Shown piece by piece: positions 30,655 through 42,655 of a stretch of 64,000 nt of DNA (position 1 is the first letter of the stretch; each line of letters opens with the position of its first letter). The stretch comes from Merluccius polli (lineage: Eukaryota > Chordata > Actinopteri > Gadiformes > Merlucciidae): the NCBI GenBank assembly GCA_030340625.1, contig JAOPHQ010004282.1:62001-126000 (forward strand), written 5' to 3'. Under the pieces are notes generated by a model. That model ran no database searches. It saw only the letters and a list, made by a program, of their open reading frames with translations, and had not been told where the DNA came from. The position numbers were made by a program, and so were the translations under genes.

Positions 30655-31286
30655 TGCTGGGTACGCACTACACGATAATGAGCCGACTCTGGTCAGCAAA
30701 GCACAGACTTTTCGATAAAACTAACACTTTTTTTTGCCAGATTATCCTGTGGTGTGGGCTACGTCAAAAAATCCAATCGGGGCCGTACGATTCAAAATAT
30801 TAAACATACAACTCCGAGGACAGACAAGTACGCAGTGTATGGATTGTCACGTGGGAAGTACGATAGCCAATTAGGAGCCACGCTGACCAGTAATCACAGA
30901 AGCCATGGCGGCAAAAGTGAAAGTGAGATGGATTCCAAAATGGAGGAGTCCACCTCACGCTGCAACATGTACAGTCTATTTTCACGCCGTAAATAGTGCT
31001 TTCGTTTTTCTTAGGATGTTCAGAAAAAAAAACAAGTGCATCAAGAGCTATCAAAGCATGATCGCAAGATTGCCGTTGACATTTACGAGAGTTCCAGTTT
31101 TCAGAATTAGAAGACTGGCTTGTTGGGGAATGGAATCGGTTAGTGTGTGGTGTGCTGTGTTGGCAAAATGGTTGCCTTCCACACACTTAATGACCAAAAC
31201 AGTTACATTTATCTTCATCAAACGTTATGTGTGTGGTCTTTCACGTTTTCTAAATTAGAAAAATTGTCTAGTGTGTGTGCCAGGCA
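30655..31286. mobile_element. Harbinger-like MITE (632 bp) with TTA duplication
   Basis: The left end TGCTGGGTACGCACTACACG and the right end (reverse complement TGCCTGGCACACACACTAG) are degenerate inverted repeats. TTA occurs on both sides (30652-30654, 31287-31289), which is the preferred target of PIF/Harbinger elements. No coding capacity is visible. Confidence 0.6.
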
Positions 31287-31689
31287 TTAGATGTTTTATT
31301 TGCAACAGAAGCAGTCGTAGATGGCGATGAAGGTTTTCAGGGGCATGTTAAACCACGAACCACGGACACACTTGCATGCCCTTAGCCTGTATCCTTTACA
31401 CTGCAACAATGATTGTATTGTGGTTTTGTGGCATTATACATACTTCATACTGTTTATATGGTTTGCTTGTGTGAACATGGACATAGAATTGTATAGACCA
31501 GACCACTGTTTTCATGTGTATAGTGCTTGGCTTCATAGTACATCTTGGATGTTGTCATCTCTGAGTTTCTGCCCCTGCCTGTGGGCAAGTTTCCATCCCC
31601 ATACAAGCTCCACTTGTAAGGGTGCTAATGCCGTGTGCATAAATCTGATTGACAGGCGGCATGGGTTCCCGGAACCAATCAGAGATGCC

Positions 31690-31765
31690 CAGGGAGGGAG
31701 GGGGAGGGGGAGAGGGAGGGCGGAGAGAGGGAGGGAGGGGGAGAGAGAGAGAGAGAGAGAGAGAC
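31690..31765. repeat. Purine-rich (GGGA)n/(GA)n microsatellite
   Basis: GGGAGGGGG motifs pass into about 12 GA units at 31741-31764. Confidence 0.85.
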
Positions 31766-32090
31766 TCAAAAAATGTCCTGCAATACTTTAACAGTACCAT
31801 TGTACACTACTGCAAAGTATTAGACCTCCAGCATACAACAACAAGGCTCATGCCTACCTGACTAACACATCCATCTTGTGTTGCAGTGTCTGGCGGTGTG
31901 GGAGACCTTCCTCTTGTCCCAGAGAAGTGCACCCAGCCAGGAAGAGGACTGGAGGAATGAAAGCTGTTAGCCCACCCTCTCAACATGAGTCCCACCAGAC
32001 CAATACCCCTCAACATGAAACGTGCCAATATATACTATCCCATAGACAATGATCTGATATAATGATGCATGCACCTATGTTATCTCTCTC

Positions 32091-32112
32091 ACACACACAC
32101 ACACACACACAC
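32091..32112. repeat. (AC)n microsatellite
   Basis: Eleven AC units follow a CTCTCT run. Confidence 0.88.
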
Positions 32113-35100
32113 TCAATGGGAACAAGCCAAAGAGCACTTCCATGATGCCTATTATGGATTTAGCATAGCCATTCCAAAAAAGGTGAACACAAGAAAACAA
32201 TACGTGGTGCCCGACACACCTCCAGGGACATGTTGTGTATTGAATAGACTGTTTATGAACTGCAAACCAAGACCCAGTCTGATCCTGAATACTATCCACA
32301 CCAAATCAAGCATAACACTATGATTCTAAAGTTTTGTCATTTTGCCTAACAGAGATTTGACTCTTGTTTATTTCTCTCACGGGGAGCGATCCATTGCTGT
32401 AAGTTAAGCCATTTGACAACATTTGACAAATGTTTTATACTCTATTTACTTTTCTTTTTTTTTCTTTTATTGTTTTTGAATTGTAAAAAATGATACATTT
32501 TATTTGCTGAAATTCCATAATGAAATTAAAGACACATTTGGTACATGAAAATTTAATCAACTGTTTTTGATTGTTTTTATTAAATGATATTAACTCTAGG
32601 CAAACACCTGTGTAGGAAGCTGAGTGTCATTACAAGTGCATCGGCGTTGCACTACAAAGTATTTAATCGAGGGACTAAGGTGCTATGGGTAAGAATCGAG
32701 AGTTTTAAAGAAAGTGCACTAAAGCGCTGAAGGAGAGCGAAATGTTTTCACAATCTTGCTCCCTCCCTCACTACGTTTTTTCTGCCATTGAGAAGTATTG
32801 CATTTTACGGACCTCTGATTGACAGGCAGGATGGATTCTTCGTCAGAAATTAGCCCGGAGCTATCTACAATCTAAATTGTCAAATAAAGAGGCAGGCGCA
32901 GTTAACTAGAAACAGATTATCAGTGCAATTCACTCACCAATAGCTGATAAATGGCTGTGCCATTTCTAACAAATTACACTAAAATATTGAGTGTACTTAA
33001 ATCTCACCTACAGCACCTTAACATAATGGACATGCATTAGACATTTCTGAAGAATAAAGCAAAGTATATTATTACGACCAGCAGCAGGCCTTGCTTTTTT
33101 TGAATGGCCAAGAAAAATGAGGGCTGAATAGATGTATTATTTGAGTGAGAGAATATCTTGAGTCTTGATGCATAACAAAATGCGAAATGATGCCGGACTG
33201 AATATGTTAAAGGCATGGCTGTAAGTACTTCTGAGCATACAGTGTTGCAGCCATGTATTGTTTACGCCCCTTATCACATTCTTACACTTGTGTTAAATAA
33301 GGAAGCAGCGTGCACTATTAGGTCCCTCACACTAGCCACCAATTCACCACCTCGTGTAGAACAATACAAGGGAGCAAGTTGCCCACCCCCCACGACGCAG
33401 TGGGGGGGTGTGGGCAAGTGACAAGCCGAGAACATTGTTTGCACTTGCTCCTACAGCTGTAAGAGAACTGTACACTATATGATACTGCTGCAAGAGTGCA
33501 GGGGGGAGGGGTGTGTAATCCATCTTGGCCAGCAGAGTGGGTGTCCAGTCAAACAAAAAGTGAACCGGCTCGAAGCAAAATCAGCCCACCCACACATGGT
33601 GCACGTGTTTTGTGTTTTGTCTCTCCTGGTGCCAGACGTTGGTTTGCACGCTAAAGGTGACAATGGTGGATGAAGGAAGATTCTGAATTAATCATGCTGA
33701 GGACAAAAAGGCATTCTCCACTGCGACAGTAAAAAAGCTTTGCATTGGCCATATGGAAATGAATATTTAAATAGCCTAGATGATCTTAAGCCCTTGAGAT
33801 TTCTGTAGGCACTGTGCATGTGTGTGCGCATTAATTAATTCCTCCATTAAACCTCACCAAATAATTGTCTAAATGAATTATGCTGTGTCCCAGTTTTCGT
33901 TTCTGTGTCCTCTAACAGTAAGTATATCGAGAGTAAATATAGATGCACGATTGTGAAGAGAATCAGAAATGTCTTGAGGTCTAAATACCCACTGTCTTCT
34001 TCTACTTCTCTCCACATTGAGGCCATTGGGGGTTAGATAATAGGAATGGCATGCAACAAGATGAGCAGAAAAATAAACTACATGAATATGAAATAAAGAA
34101 AATATAAATATATACAATCTAAAAATCAGAGATGTAAAATTTGCATGTGTGCAATGGGTATGGAAATGACTGTGGGGAATGGGCAGAGTCAAGAGACTAA
34201 GGACTACAAAGCAACATATCAAATATCTCAGTTACTCAGTTATACTCCCACTAGTATTAACTCCAAAAAGCTTAAAAAGCTAGGTTGAACTTGGTAATTT
34301 ATTATTTATGTAATATCTGCAGGTAAGACAGACACAAATTATATTTCAGTTTTCGATTTTGAGTGATGGATTTCAAACTTTAGATGGTAAAATACGAAAC
34401 ATGTAGGCTATTGTCCAATTACCAGTCTTTTCAAGCAATTGCTATCTCCACTTAAAAGCACTCCTGTAAAAGAAAGGACACACCAAAAGACACCAACATT
34501 ATGACCCTGCTTGAGCTGTCAACAAGGCATTCACTTGCAGTAGTTTTACACCAATGATGTCTTGCTGTTTTCTAAGAAAAGCCTTCTCATCAGCCCAATC
34601 ACGTTTCACACTTGCACAGCTTTCATGGCAGCAGCTCTTCTGCTGCAGAGCGTTATTTCATACATCTGATACCTCTGAGGTTTTCAGTCACATTTCTAGC
34701 TAGAATCCTGGAATAAAAGTACAATGATTGAACTGGTCAAATTGACGAGTAGAGGACAAAAAAAGAGCGACTATAATTGGGTATAGAGAAGAGATTGAGA
34801 GGGCATAGAAAATACCTGACATTTCTCTTCCGTTTCTCTCTCTTCATTGTTTGACCTCAACCTTTATTGAAAAACCTGTCTCTCCTACATATACAGTCTC
34901 CTCCTTACTTTGCTGGCTAACCATTCTCCAGCAAGGGGATGAGGAAGAGAGTCAAACAGAACCTTTGTTTCCTGGTTGTTGCTGTGGTTATGGTCCGATA
35001 TTCCACCCTTCCAGATCCCTGGATCATTATGGGGTGCTGTCATCTGTACTGGAACAAAATTAATTCCTGAACACAAAACCTGGCACAAAGGGTTTCTGTA

Positions 35101-35549
35101 GATTACAATCAGAATAATATCTGTGGACTTCTGCCTTCAAAGGACTTTAAGGACTAGGATGTATTGCAAAAACAAAATATAATTCTCCAGAGACAAGAAA
35201 ACATCTCTTTTAAATAAGCTATTGGCTCAATAAATGAGGGTATGTTTTCAATGGAGGTTATATACAAGAGAGCTTGAAATGTTTTTTTGTGATATATTAT
35301 GTCAATGGTAATCATTGATTATGCATGCACACTGTAATGGACGTTAACTGTATTTTGATGCAAGCCCAGTCAGTAAGACTAACGTGAGGTTACAGTCCTC
35401 TCCTTTGTGTCTATGGAAAAAGCAATAAAGGAGCAGAGAAAAAAAAGAAGAAAACAGAAGATGTGAAAGAAACAGCAAGATAAAGTATGTTTGCATGGCT
35501 AATTGCAGTATTTTAACAATAAACATTCACTGGCTCTACACATGCGTCA

Positions 35550-35770
35550 AACAATCCTTCATTTCAACACATCCCAAAGACTTTGAATGGGGTTAAGGTC
35601 AGGTCTCTGTGGTGGCCAATTGATGTGTGACAATGATTCCTCATGTTCTCAGAACCACTCCTTCACAATTTGAGCCCGATGAATCCTGGCATTGTAGTCC
35701 TGGATTATTATTTTTGGGCATATTCGTTATTGCCACATAACGTTGCTGAGCCTAGACCTGAACAATTGAA
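35550..35770 (-). pseudogene. Tc1-like transposase C-terminal fragment
   Basis: The minus strand reads INWPPQRPDLNPIQSLWDV, which matches the WPxQSPDLNPIExLW block around the last catalytic residue of Tc1 transposases; the usual E is Q here. Flanking bases also resemble fish Tc1-like elements (rearranged MPGFIGLK segment). It is a short dead fragment just before an L2 tail. Confidence 0.75.
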
Positions 35771-35999
35771 GCAACCCTATTTACAAATAGGGCATTTAGC
35801 AGATGCTTTCATCCAAAGCGACTTACAATAAGTACATTTGTTAGAAGAAAGTGCAACAGTAAATCGCTATTGATAGAGTAAGGATTTCACAAGAACAAGT
35901 TTCAAGCACACCCAATTGCCAAGTTAACCCATTGCTAGTATACTAAGCGCAGAATATCAACGTTTTTGGGGGGTTTTTTATTAGTGGGAGGGGTAGTAG

Positions 36000-37725
36000 A
36001 GGAAGGATGCTAAGCGGGGTCCAGGGGAACTCTGAACAGGTGGGTCTTGAGTCTCTTGCGGAAGCAGGTGACCAACTCTGCAGCCCTCACATCAGCAGGG
36101 AGGTCATTCCAACATAGCGGAGTTGTGACTTAGCTGTGCGACCTTTGCTTGCTCTCAGGGATGGCGGTACCAGCCGGCCGGCCGAGGTAGTTGCGCGGAG
36201 GGCTCTAGCCGGGGCGTGGGGTCTGACTAGTGCTTGGAGGTAGGTCGGGGCGGTTCCATTGACAGCCTTGTAGGTCAGTACCATCGTCTTGAATTTGATA
36301 CAAGCTGCTACAGGGAGTCAGTGGAGGTCGCGGAAGAGAGGGGTCACATGGGAGAACTTCAGCAGGTTGAACACAAGTCGTGCTGCTGTGTTCTGGATGT
36401 GCTGGATGACAAGTGCTTGGACCAAGAGTTGTGCTGCTTCCCTTGTGAGGAAGGGTCGGATACGGCGGATGTTGGAGAGAGCAAATCTGCAGGATCGGGT
36501 CACTGCGGTGATTGTTGGCTGTGCAGCGCTGTTGGTCATCCAGTATGACAACGACGTTCCTCGCAGTTGGTGAAGGACCCACCACAGCATCCTCAACAGT
36601 TACCAGTAGGTCCATGTGAGGGCAGTCCTTCCCCGGCAAGAAGAGGAGCTCAGTCTTGATGAGGTTGAGCTTCAGGTGGTGCGCAGACATCCAGGTGCTG
36701 ATGTTCTGAGATGCGAGTTGCAATCAGGCTATCAGAGGAGGGGAAAGAGAGGAATAGTTGAGTGTCGTCTGCGTAGCAGTGATAGGAGAAACCATGCAAA
36801 GTGATTACAGAGCCTAAAGATCTAGTGTATAGGGAGAACAGAAGCGATCCTAATACTGAGCCTTGAGGGAAGCCGGTGTCAACGGAGCAGGGTTTGGACA
36901 AGGATCCATTCCATGTGACCTGGTAGGTGCGGTTTGTCAGGTAGGATGTGAACCAGGATAGTGCAGAGTCAGCGATGAGTTCAGCGAGGGTGGCAAGGAA
37001 CGCCGCAGACAGGTCAAGGAGAATGAGAATGAGAACCGATGAGAGGGACGAGGCTCTGGCGGCACAGAGGGACTCCGTCACTATGAGGAGGGCTGTTTCA
37101 GTGGAGTGTGTAGTCTTGAAACCTGACTGATGAGGATCAAGCAGGTTGTTATGTGAGAGATAGGAGGACAGTTGGTTAGAGATGGCACGTTCCAGAGTTT
37201 TAGAAAGGAATGAGAGAAGTGACAAGGGTAGGTTTCTTGAGGAGTGGCTTGACTCTAGCAATCTTGAAGGACGCTGGAATAAGGCCTGAAGTGAGAGAAG
37301 AGTTGATGAGGGGAGTGAGAAACGGCAGGATGTCACTCGAGACGGCTTGGAAAAGGGCGGAAGGGATGGGGTCAAGGGGGCAGGTAGTGGCATGGTTAGA
37401 CATTACTAGTTTGTGCACATCTTCAGGGGAGAGAGGGGTAAAATGGGTGAGGCGGACAGAGGTGGGAGTGGTGGTAGGTGGTAGGTAGAGCTGATGGCCT
37501 TCACCTTCTTAGTAAAGTAGGTGACAAAGTCATCAGCTGTGAGGGAGGAAAGGGGTGGAGGGGGTGCAGGGTGAGGAGAGAAGAGAACGTGGAAAACAGT
37601 TTCCTAGAGTTGGAGGCAGAGGAGTTGATCTTGATGTGGTAGAAGGTAGATTTGGCTGCTGACACAGTAGGTGACGTCTGAGAGGAGGTGAAGGTAGCGA
37701 GAGAGGTCATCCCCTGGGGCAAATC
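36000..37725 (-). pseudogene. L2 reverse transcriptase, degraded
   Basis: Minus-strand pieces read LDPIPSALFQAVSSDILPFL, then FKIARVKPLLKKPTL, LERAISNQLSSYLSHNNLLD, HQSGFKTTHSTETALL and LDLSAAF. After a shift come GFPQGSVLGSLLFSLYTRSL and YHCYADDTQLFLSF, with the YADD active site. The thumb NIRRIRPFLTREAAQLLVQA and LTYKAVNGTAPTYLQALV close it. At least four frameshifts break the frame. Confidence 0.82.
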
Positions 37726-37734
37726 ATGCGTAGT

Positions 37735-38270
37735 GTTGTGAAAAGCAGTTTCAAAAATGAAACCCTTACTCACGCGTGTTCTTTAATGAAGTGATAGAAG
37801 AAGTTTTAGCTTTAAGAAATAATCAGTTTTATTGTTAACACCAGTATAATGTGCAGAGTTTTACAGATATCTGGGTCCCACTACGTTTCCCTGACAGAAC
37901 AACAAAGTGTGTGTGTCAGTTCACGAAGTCTGAGCACCAACTATCCCTGACCCAGGATGTTATATACACAAACAGTGAAAACGTCATAACAAGGGCTGGC
38001 TGTTGTCGTCTTCCCACCTTGTTCTCGTGGTATCTGACTCCCAGCATGTACAGAGGCCAGCCTGCCTGTTCTTTACTATCATATGACCTGCACTTTGCAA
38101 CCAACTGATCTCACACTATCTATTCTACACATGTCACCAACAACGTACTCATTCTGATTATGAGGAGTTGCTTTTATAATTATATTCCTCTGCTTATATC
38201 TCATGATTCTGTCTTACTTCAGCAGAAAGGCACCGAGGTTAGTGTGACCCTAATTATTGGTCATATGGTA
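37735..38270. other. Unclassified insertion next to a LINE fragment
   Basis: This block lies between the L2 coding parts and the plus-strand LINE fragment. It includes GTGTGTGTCAGTTCACG near 37908 and has no supported coding region. It might be an LTR or the non-coding part of the adjacent insertion, but neither end is clear. Confidence 0.35.
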
Positions 38271-39352
38271 GATATAAAATATAACCATACCTTTAGTAGA
38301 CATGACATCAATTTCCATTGCTACATGGATGACACCCAGTTGTATGTCCCGTTAAAGCCTGGTAACACCGATGTTTCGTGTATTTTGCCCTGCCTTGCTG
38401 AAATTAAAAATTGAATGTCCAAACATTTCCTGCAGCTAAATGACTCCAAATCAGAAGTGATTATAATTACCCCCCCTGGCCATAGCACTAGCAGCGTTAA
38501 CTATCTTTCCTCTAGTCTAGGTGCCCTATCTAAGAATGTTTGTAAAGAGGCCCGCAACCTAGGTGTTATTTTTGACTCTGAGTTGTCCTTTGATGCTCAG
38601 GTGACCAAAGTGTTGCGGTCTTGCTTTGCCCAACTGGGACAGCTAACCAAGATCAGGTCTTTCCTTTCCTTGGCAGACTTAGTAAAGGTCATCCATGCTT
38701 TTATTTCTTCCAGACTTGTCTATTGTAATGCACTTTATTCTGGTATCAGCAAGCGAAACATTCAAAGACTGCAGTTGATTCAAAACGCTGCTGCCAGGCT
38801 TCTAACACGTACTAGGAGAAGTGACCACATTAAACCAATCCTTGCGGCCCTTCATTGGTTACCTGTGAGATTTTATTGCTGATGTTTAAAGCCTTGAATG
38901 GTCAGGCTCCTGCCTATATCTGCGATCTGCTAACTCCCTATGAGCCTGATCGCTGCCTGAGATCCTCCAGCAGGGCCCTACTTATGGTTCCAAAGTCTCG
39001 TCTTATAACAAAAGGTGACCGGGCCTTTGCTGTTCGGCCCCTAAGCTGTGGAACTCCCTGCCTGGAGATCTCAGGCAGGCAAACTCTGTATCCTCTTTTA
39101 AATCTCTTCTTAAGACTCACTTTTATCTTATGGTTTTTCCAAACTGATGGCATTTCGTGTACTATTCAAATTAGTTTTATCTTGTTTTATTATATGTTTT
39201 GGATCTTATTTTATTGCATTATATTGCATCTTGTAATATCTTGAATTGCATTGTTCTTATTGTCTTGGATTATCTGTTTTATTGTTAAGCACTTTAACTT
39301 TGTTTTGAATGGTGCTATATAAATAAAGTTATTATTATTTATTATTATTATC
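38271..39352 (+). mobile_element. LINE 3' fragment (L2/CR1-like), plus strand
   Basis: The fragment begins in the palm of a reverse transcriptase and ends with a tail of the type GCTATATAAATAAAGTTATT followed by TTATTATTATT, typical of fish L2-like LINE ends. It inserted in copy A of the L2-type LINE in opposite orientation. Confidence 0.75.
38290..39150 (+). pseudogene. LINE reverse transcriptase C-terminal part with CYMDD motif
   Basis: Frames read INFHCYMDDTQLYVPLKP, then KHFLQLNDSKSEVIII, NLGVIFDSELSFDAQVTKV, RLVYCNALYSGISK, LIQNAAARLLTRTRRSDHI and ALHWLPV. A stop at 38412-38414 and a frameshift near 38870 break it; ALNGQAPAYICDLLTPYEPD then follows. The active site is YMDD rather than the YADD normal for these LINEs, probably through mutation in a dead copy. 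Confidence 0.78.
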
Positions 39353-39867
39353 GGAACAGTCTGATCTCTTCCACTTTCTCTCAGCTGCCCGTAGTTCTGT
39401 TCTACAAGCCCGCAGAGATTCAGACAGCCAAGAGAATAGGGGGAGAAGATCGTGCTGGTCTGGAGGAAAGGGGACAGAGGGAGTACAAGGAGGATAGCAG
39501 GAGAGGGAGGATAGGGTCGAGGAGGCTTACTCGGTGGACAGAGGAGAGAATTGTTCAGGAGATGGTAGAGAAGAGAGAACAGATGAGGCGAGAGTAGAGG
39601 GAGAGAGAGATTTCAGGCAACAAAGTAAAGGTCAGACACGGGGAGCGGGGTAACGGAGAGGGCCGAGGTACAGCAGGACCTTGTGAAGACAAGGTCGAGT
39701 TGGGTCCCAGCCCTGTGGGTAGGAGGGGAGGGAGTGTTAGGTCAAATGTGGTGAAAAAGTTATAATCAGATTAGTGCAAATTCTCTGGCTGGATGTTGAA
39801 GTCACCCAGGACAACGAGTGGTGTGCCATCTTCAGGAAAGCAGCTGAGGAGGGCATCCATCTCATCG
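39353..39867 (-). pseudogene. L2 endonuclease C-terminal part, degraded
   Basis: The minus strand reads DALLSCFPEDGTPLVVLGDF (the GDFN motif), then THRAGTQLDLVFTRSCCTSA. This is the endonuclease of an L2-type LINE and continues the coding parts at 36000-37725. Stops are present. It ends at 39867 where an L2-tail copy of another subfamily begins. Confidence 0.72.
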
Positions 39868-40015
39868 AACTCCTAATAACATTTACAGAGACCCAACAGT
39901 ACCACCATGAGGAAGCACTTGGCGACGGGGGCAAGGAAAAACTGCCTGTTAAAAGGCAGAAACCTCGGACAGACCCTTCGGCTCTAGGTGGGTGGTCATC
40001 TGCCTTGACCAGTTG

Positions 40016-40067
<52 letters not shown>

Positions 40068-40510
40068 AACTACATCAATACACTAATGAACATGAAGAAG
40101 ATGATGACGACAGCAGCAATGATGGGGGACAGCGAGCAGCAACAACAGTAACTGTATATAACTGGTAACTGATATTAGCAATGGCAGTCAAGCAGGACCA
40201 TGGAGGCTCCGCCAGGATCCATGAGAACCTGCGAGACGAGAAAACACAAGAACTCCGGGGAAGAAGTATTTTAGTAACATGCATTAATGGGACATGAATG
40301 TGTGCAGAAAGAGAGAGAGAGGGAGAGAGAGAGAGGAGCTCAGTGCACCATGGGAAATCCCCCGATAGTCTAGGCCTATAGCAGCATAACTAAGGGATGG
40401 TTCAGGACTCACCTGATCCAGCCCTAACTATAAGCTTTATCAAAGAGGAACGTCTTAAGCCTACTCTTAAATGTGGAGAGGGTGTCTGCCTCCCGAACCA
40501 CAACTTGGTG
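39868..40510 (-). mobile_element. L2-type LINE 3' segment, copy of the 56.8 kb element
   Basis: The sequence matches 56853-57478 at very high identity, including CCTCGGACAGACCCTTCGG and the GA microsatellite. It contains the last codons and 3' untranslated region of that LINE but lacks the final AATTCAATT-type tail. The join to the L2 endonuclease at 39867 therefore looks like a deletion or recombination rather than a simple insertion. Confidence 0.8.
40021..40066. repeat. (GA)n microsatellite
   Basis: About 23 GA units lie within the LINE 3' region. The homologous site at 57004-57042 is also a GA array but of different length. Confidence 0.9.
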
Positions 40511-40987
40511 GTTACCTTACAGTAAATGCATTGTCTGCTGGTTTATTTTGATACTTATACTTAAGTATGCCACGTTCAGTGTTTCACGTTTCATGCCACT
40601 TACTGTACTGTACTGTATCACTTTGAATATTAAAGTCCAAATTAACACCAGACCACTCTTGTGACTTTGCTACCTTTTAAGATTAAAAACCATAGAAGGG
40701 TAAAAACATGCCAGGCTGACATTGGTATGATGTAAGCAACACAGCTACAGCTAATACAATTGATAATGGGTGTGTTAGATTTACAGTAGGTGTGTGAATG
40801 ATCAAGCATTGACAATAGTCAATAGTATTTGCGGTGCCAAGGTGGTGGGGGGCCCCCAAATCAAATTCTGCTTGGGGCCCCATAAAGGCTTTTGCCGGCA
40901 CTGGAGACACATTTAATCTGGAATATTATAGACAAATGATATTGCTAACGGAGGTTTTAGTGAAGCTAGGAGAGACGATTGTGATGG
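40511..40987. other. No gene recognised
   Basis: No coding region is supported. The piece at 40840-40905 has GGGGGGCCCCC-type sequence that resembles ends of hAT-like repeats, but no pair was found. Confidence 0.4.
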
Positions 40988-41728
40988 GGTAACGCTTTAT
41001 ATTAAGGTCCTTGTAATAACCATTAATTAATAGGTAATAAGGCACTTGTAAGTCCTTACAAGATGCTTATTAACATTATTGTGTGTTTATAAGCCTACAT
41101 AAGTGTTAATAATGACATAATACAGTTAATAGCAGGCTATAACACATTTATAAGCGCTTATAAGAAACTGGTTAACAGTTTGCAAATGCTTAAGAACATT
41201 AATAAAAGCCTCATGAGTATCTTATAATTGTTCATAACAGCATTACAAACACCCATAACCCACCCATTACGTCTTTGCCATGCCTTTATTAATCTTCTTT
41301 TGTTTGCTTATTGATATTAAAACATACTTTATTGCTCATCTATTATAAGTTAACTATGCACTTGTTAACAGTTAACTATGCTTTTTGCAGCTACCGGATC
41401 TAAAGCGAGAACAATGCCTTATTAAGGCTAATAAATCATTTATTATGCATTATTATGCCTTTAAGAATCTTTTTTTGTTTGCTTTACTAAAATAAAATAT
41501 AAGATACTCATGAGGCTTTTATTAATGTTCTTAAGCATTTGCAAACTGTTAACAAGTTTCTTATAAGCGCTTATAAATGTGTTATAGCCTGCTATTAACT
41601 GTATTATATGCCATTATTAACACTTATATAGGCTTATAAACACACAATAATGTTAATAAGCATCTTGTAAGGGCCTTATTACCTATTAATTAATGGTTAT
41701 TACAAGGACCTTAATATAAAGCGTTACC
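40988..41728. mobile_element. Fold-back MITE with about 245-bp inverted arms
   Basis: The left end GGTAACGCTTTATATTAAGG is the reverse complement of the right end at 41709-41728. The pairing continues over about 245 bases on each side (to about 41230 and from about 41485). The centre of about 250 bases is AT-rich and not paired. No coding frame and no clear target duplication were seen. The superfamily is uncertain. Confidence 0.8.
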
Positions 41729-42105
41729 TATTCTCTGCACAAATCTTTTCTTCTATTCAATTCCTTGCAGACTGCCTTCTAACATCAACAACCAAATCTT
41801 CACTTTCTATTTCTGACATCATCTGAGCAGCCCACACAGTTTACCCCGAGGCAAAGGTAGGTGCCAGATCTGCTGTCACTGTGACATAATAGAAGCTAAT
41901 GACCACAGCCCATTGCCGACATTACACAGGCACAACTGCAACTTCCTTATTTTTAACTGGTTGAACCCGAACGGTTGAACCCGAATTCAGGTGTCGTCAA
42001 TTTATCCCAACTGCATTGACATTAGTTTCTTTGATCGTTGCCTGGACTTAAAAGATAACCGGGATGCATCTGGTGACTGTCTCCCCTCTCAGCTGGTCAA
42101 TTTAA
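41729..42105. other. No gene recognised
   Basis: Mixed sequence without a supported frame or element end. Confidence 0.4.
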
Positions 42106-42235
42106 TGAAAAATAATGATGATGATGATAAGGATGATAAGTTCCCTCCTGAGTGAGGCAAAGAAAGAAAGAAAAGAAAGATAGAAAATAACAATCGAACG
42201 ATAGAAAGAAAGAAAACAACAATAGATAGATGGAT

Positions 42236-42286
<51 letters not shown>

Positions 42287-42310
42287 AAAAAAGAAAGAAA
42301 GAAAGAAAGA
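42106..42310. repeat. (GAAA)n-rich block, left member of an inverted pair
   Basis: GATGATGATAAGGATGATAAG is followed by CCTCCTGAGTGAGGCAA and a long GAAA array at 42235-42310. A similar arrangement in reverse orientation, including CCTCCCTCAGGAGG, lies at 44765-44950. Both have GGT/CCA-rich sequence on the inner side. Confidence 0.7.
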
Positions 42311-42523
42311 GGAGATGTGGAGGAAGTGCTGGTGGTGGTGAAGGCGGTCGTGGTGGAGGTGGTGGTGAATTCATCTTTTGTAAATTTGGTAAATTCAGCT
42401 TTTGCATCTGCTTCCCTAGTTCCCCAAAGCGGACTCTGGGTGAATAATTAATATATGCGTGTGCAATTGTTCTCTGCCATAAATTCACTAACTACAAAAC
42501 TTTGCATTAAGAGGTCAAGCCAA

Positions 42524-42655
42524 TTCAATTAAATTCAATTCAATTTTATTTGTATAGCGCCAATTCATAACAGAAGTTATCTCAGGGCACTTTTCAAATG
42601 GAGCAGGTCTAGACCAAACTCCTAATAACATTTACAGAGACCCAACAGTAGCCAG
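42524..42655 (-). mobile_element. Short L2-type LINE 3' end (132 bp)
   Basis: The sequence from AATTCAATTCAATTTTATTTG to CAGAGACCCAACAGTA matches the 3' end at 56765-56885. It is a strongly 5'-truncated copy of the same LINE family. Confidence 0.8.

Larger units (their letters stand above)
31290..35545. other. No gene recognised; microsatellites only
   Basis: This 4.2 kb stretch is the least repeat-like part of the window. Frames up to 156 codons exist but are produced by simple repeats or lack motifs. It may be unique intergenic or intronic DNA. A GGGGGAGGGG-rich block at 31690-31765 and a CA repeat at 32091 are listed separately. Confidence 0.4.
35775..39867 (-). mobile_element. L2-type LINE (copy A), split by an insertion
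   Basis: The 3' tail at 35775-35900 has the fish LINE signature GCATTTAGCAGATGC and CAAAGCGACTTACA. Reverse transcriptase coding follows at 36000-37725, and endonuclease and linker coding resume at 39353-39867. About 1.6 kb of foreign DNA (37735-39352) separates them. Several frameshifts are present. Confidence 0.8.

Noticed and set aside
31321..31791. 156-codon host gene
   Set aside because: The second half is translated GA/GGGA microsatellite and the first half has no motif.
42230..42451. Lysine-rich protein
   Set aside because: It is the translation of a GAAA array.
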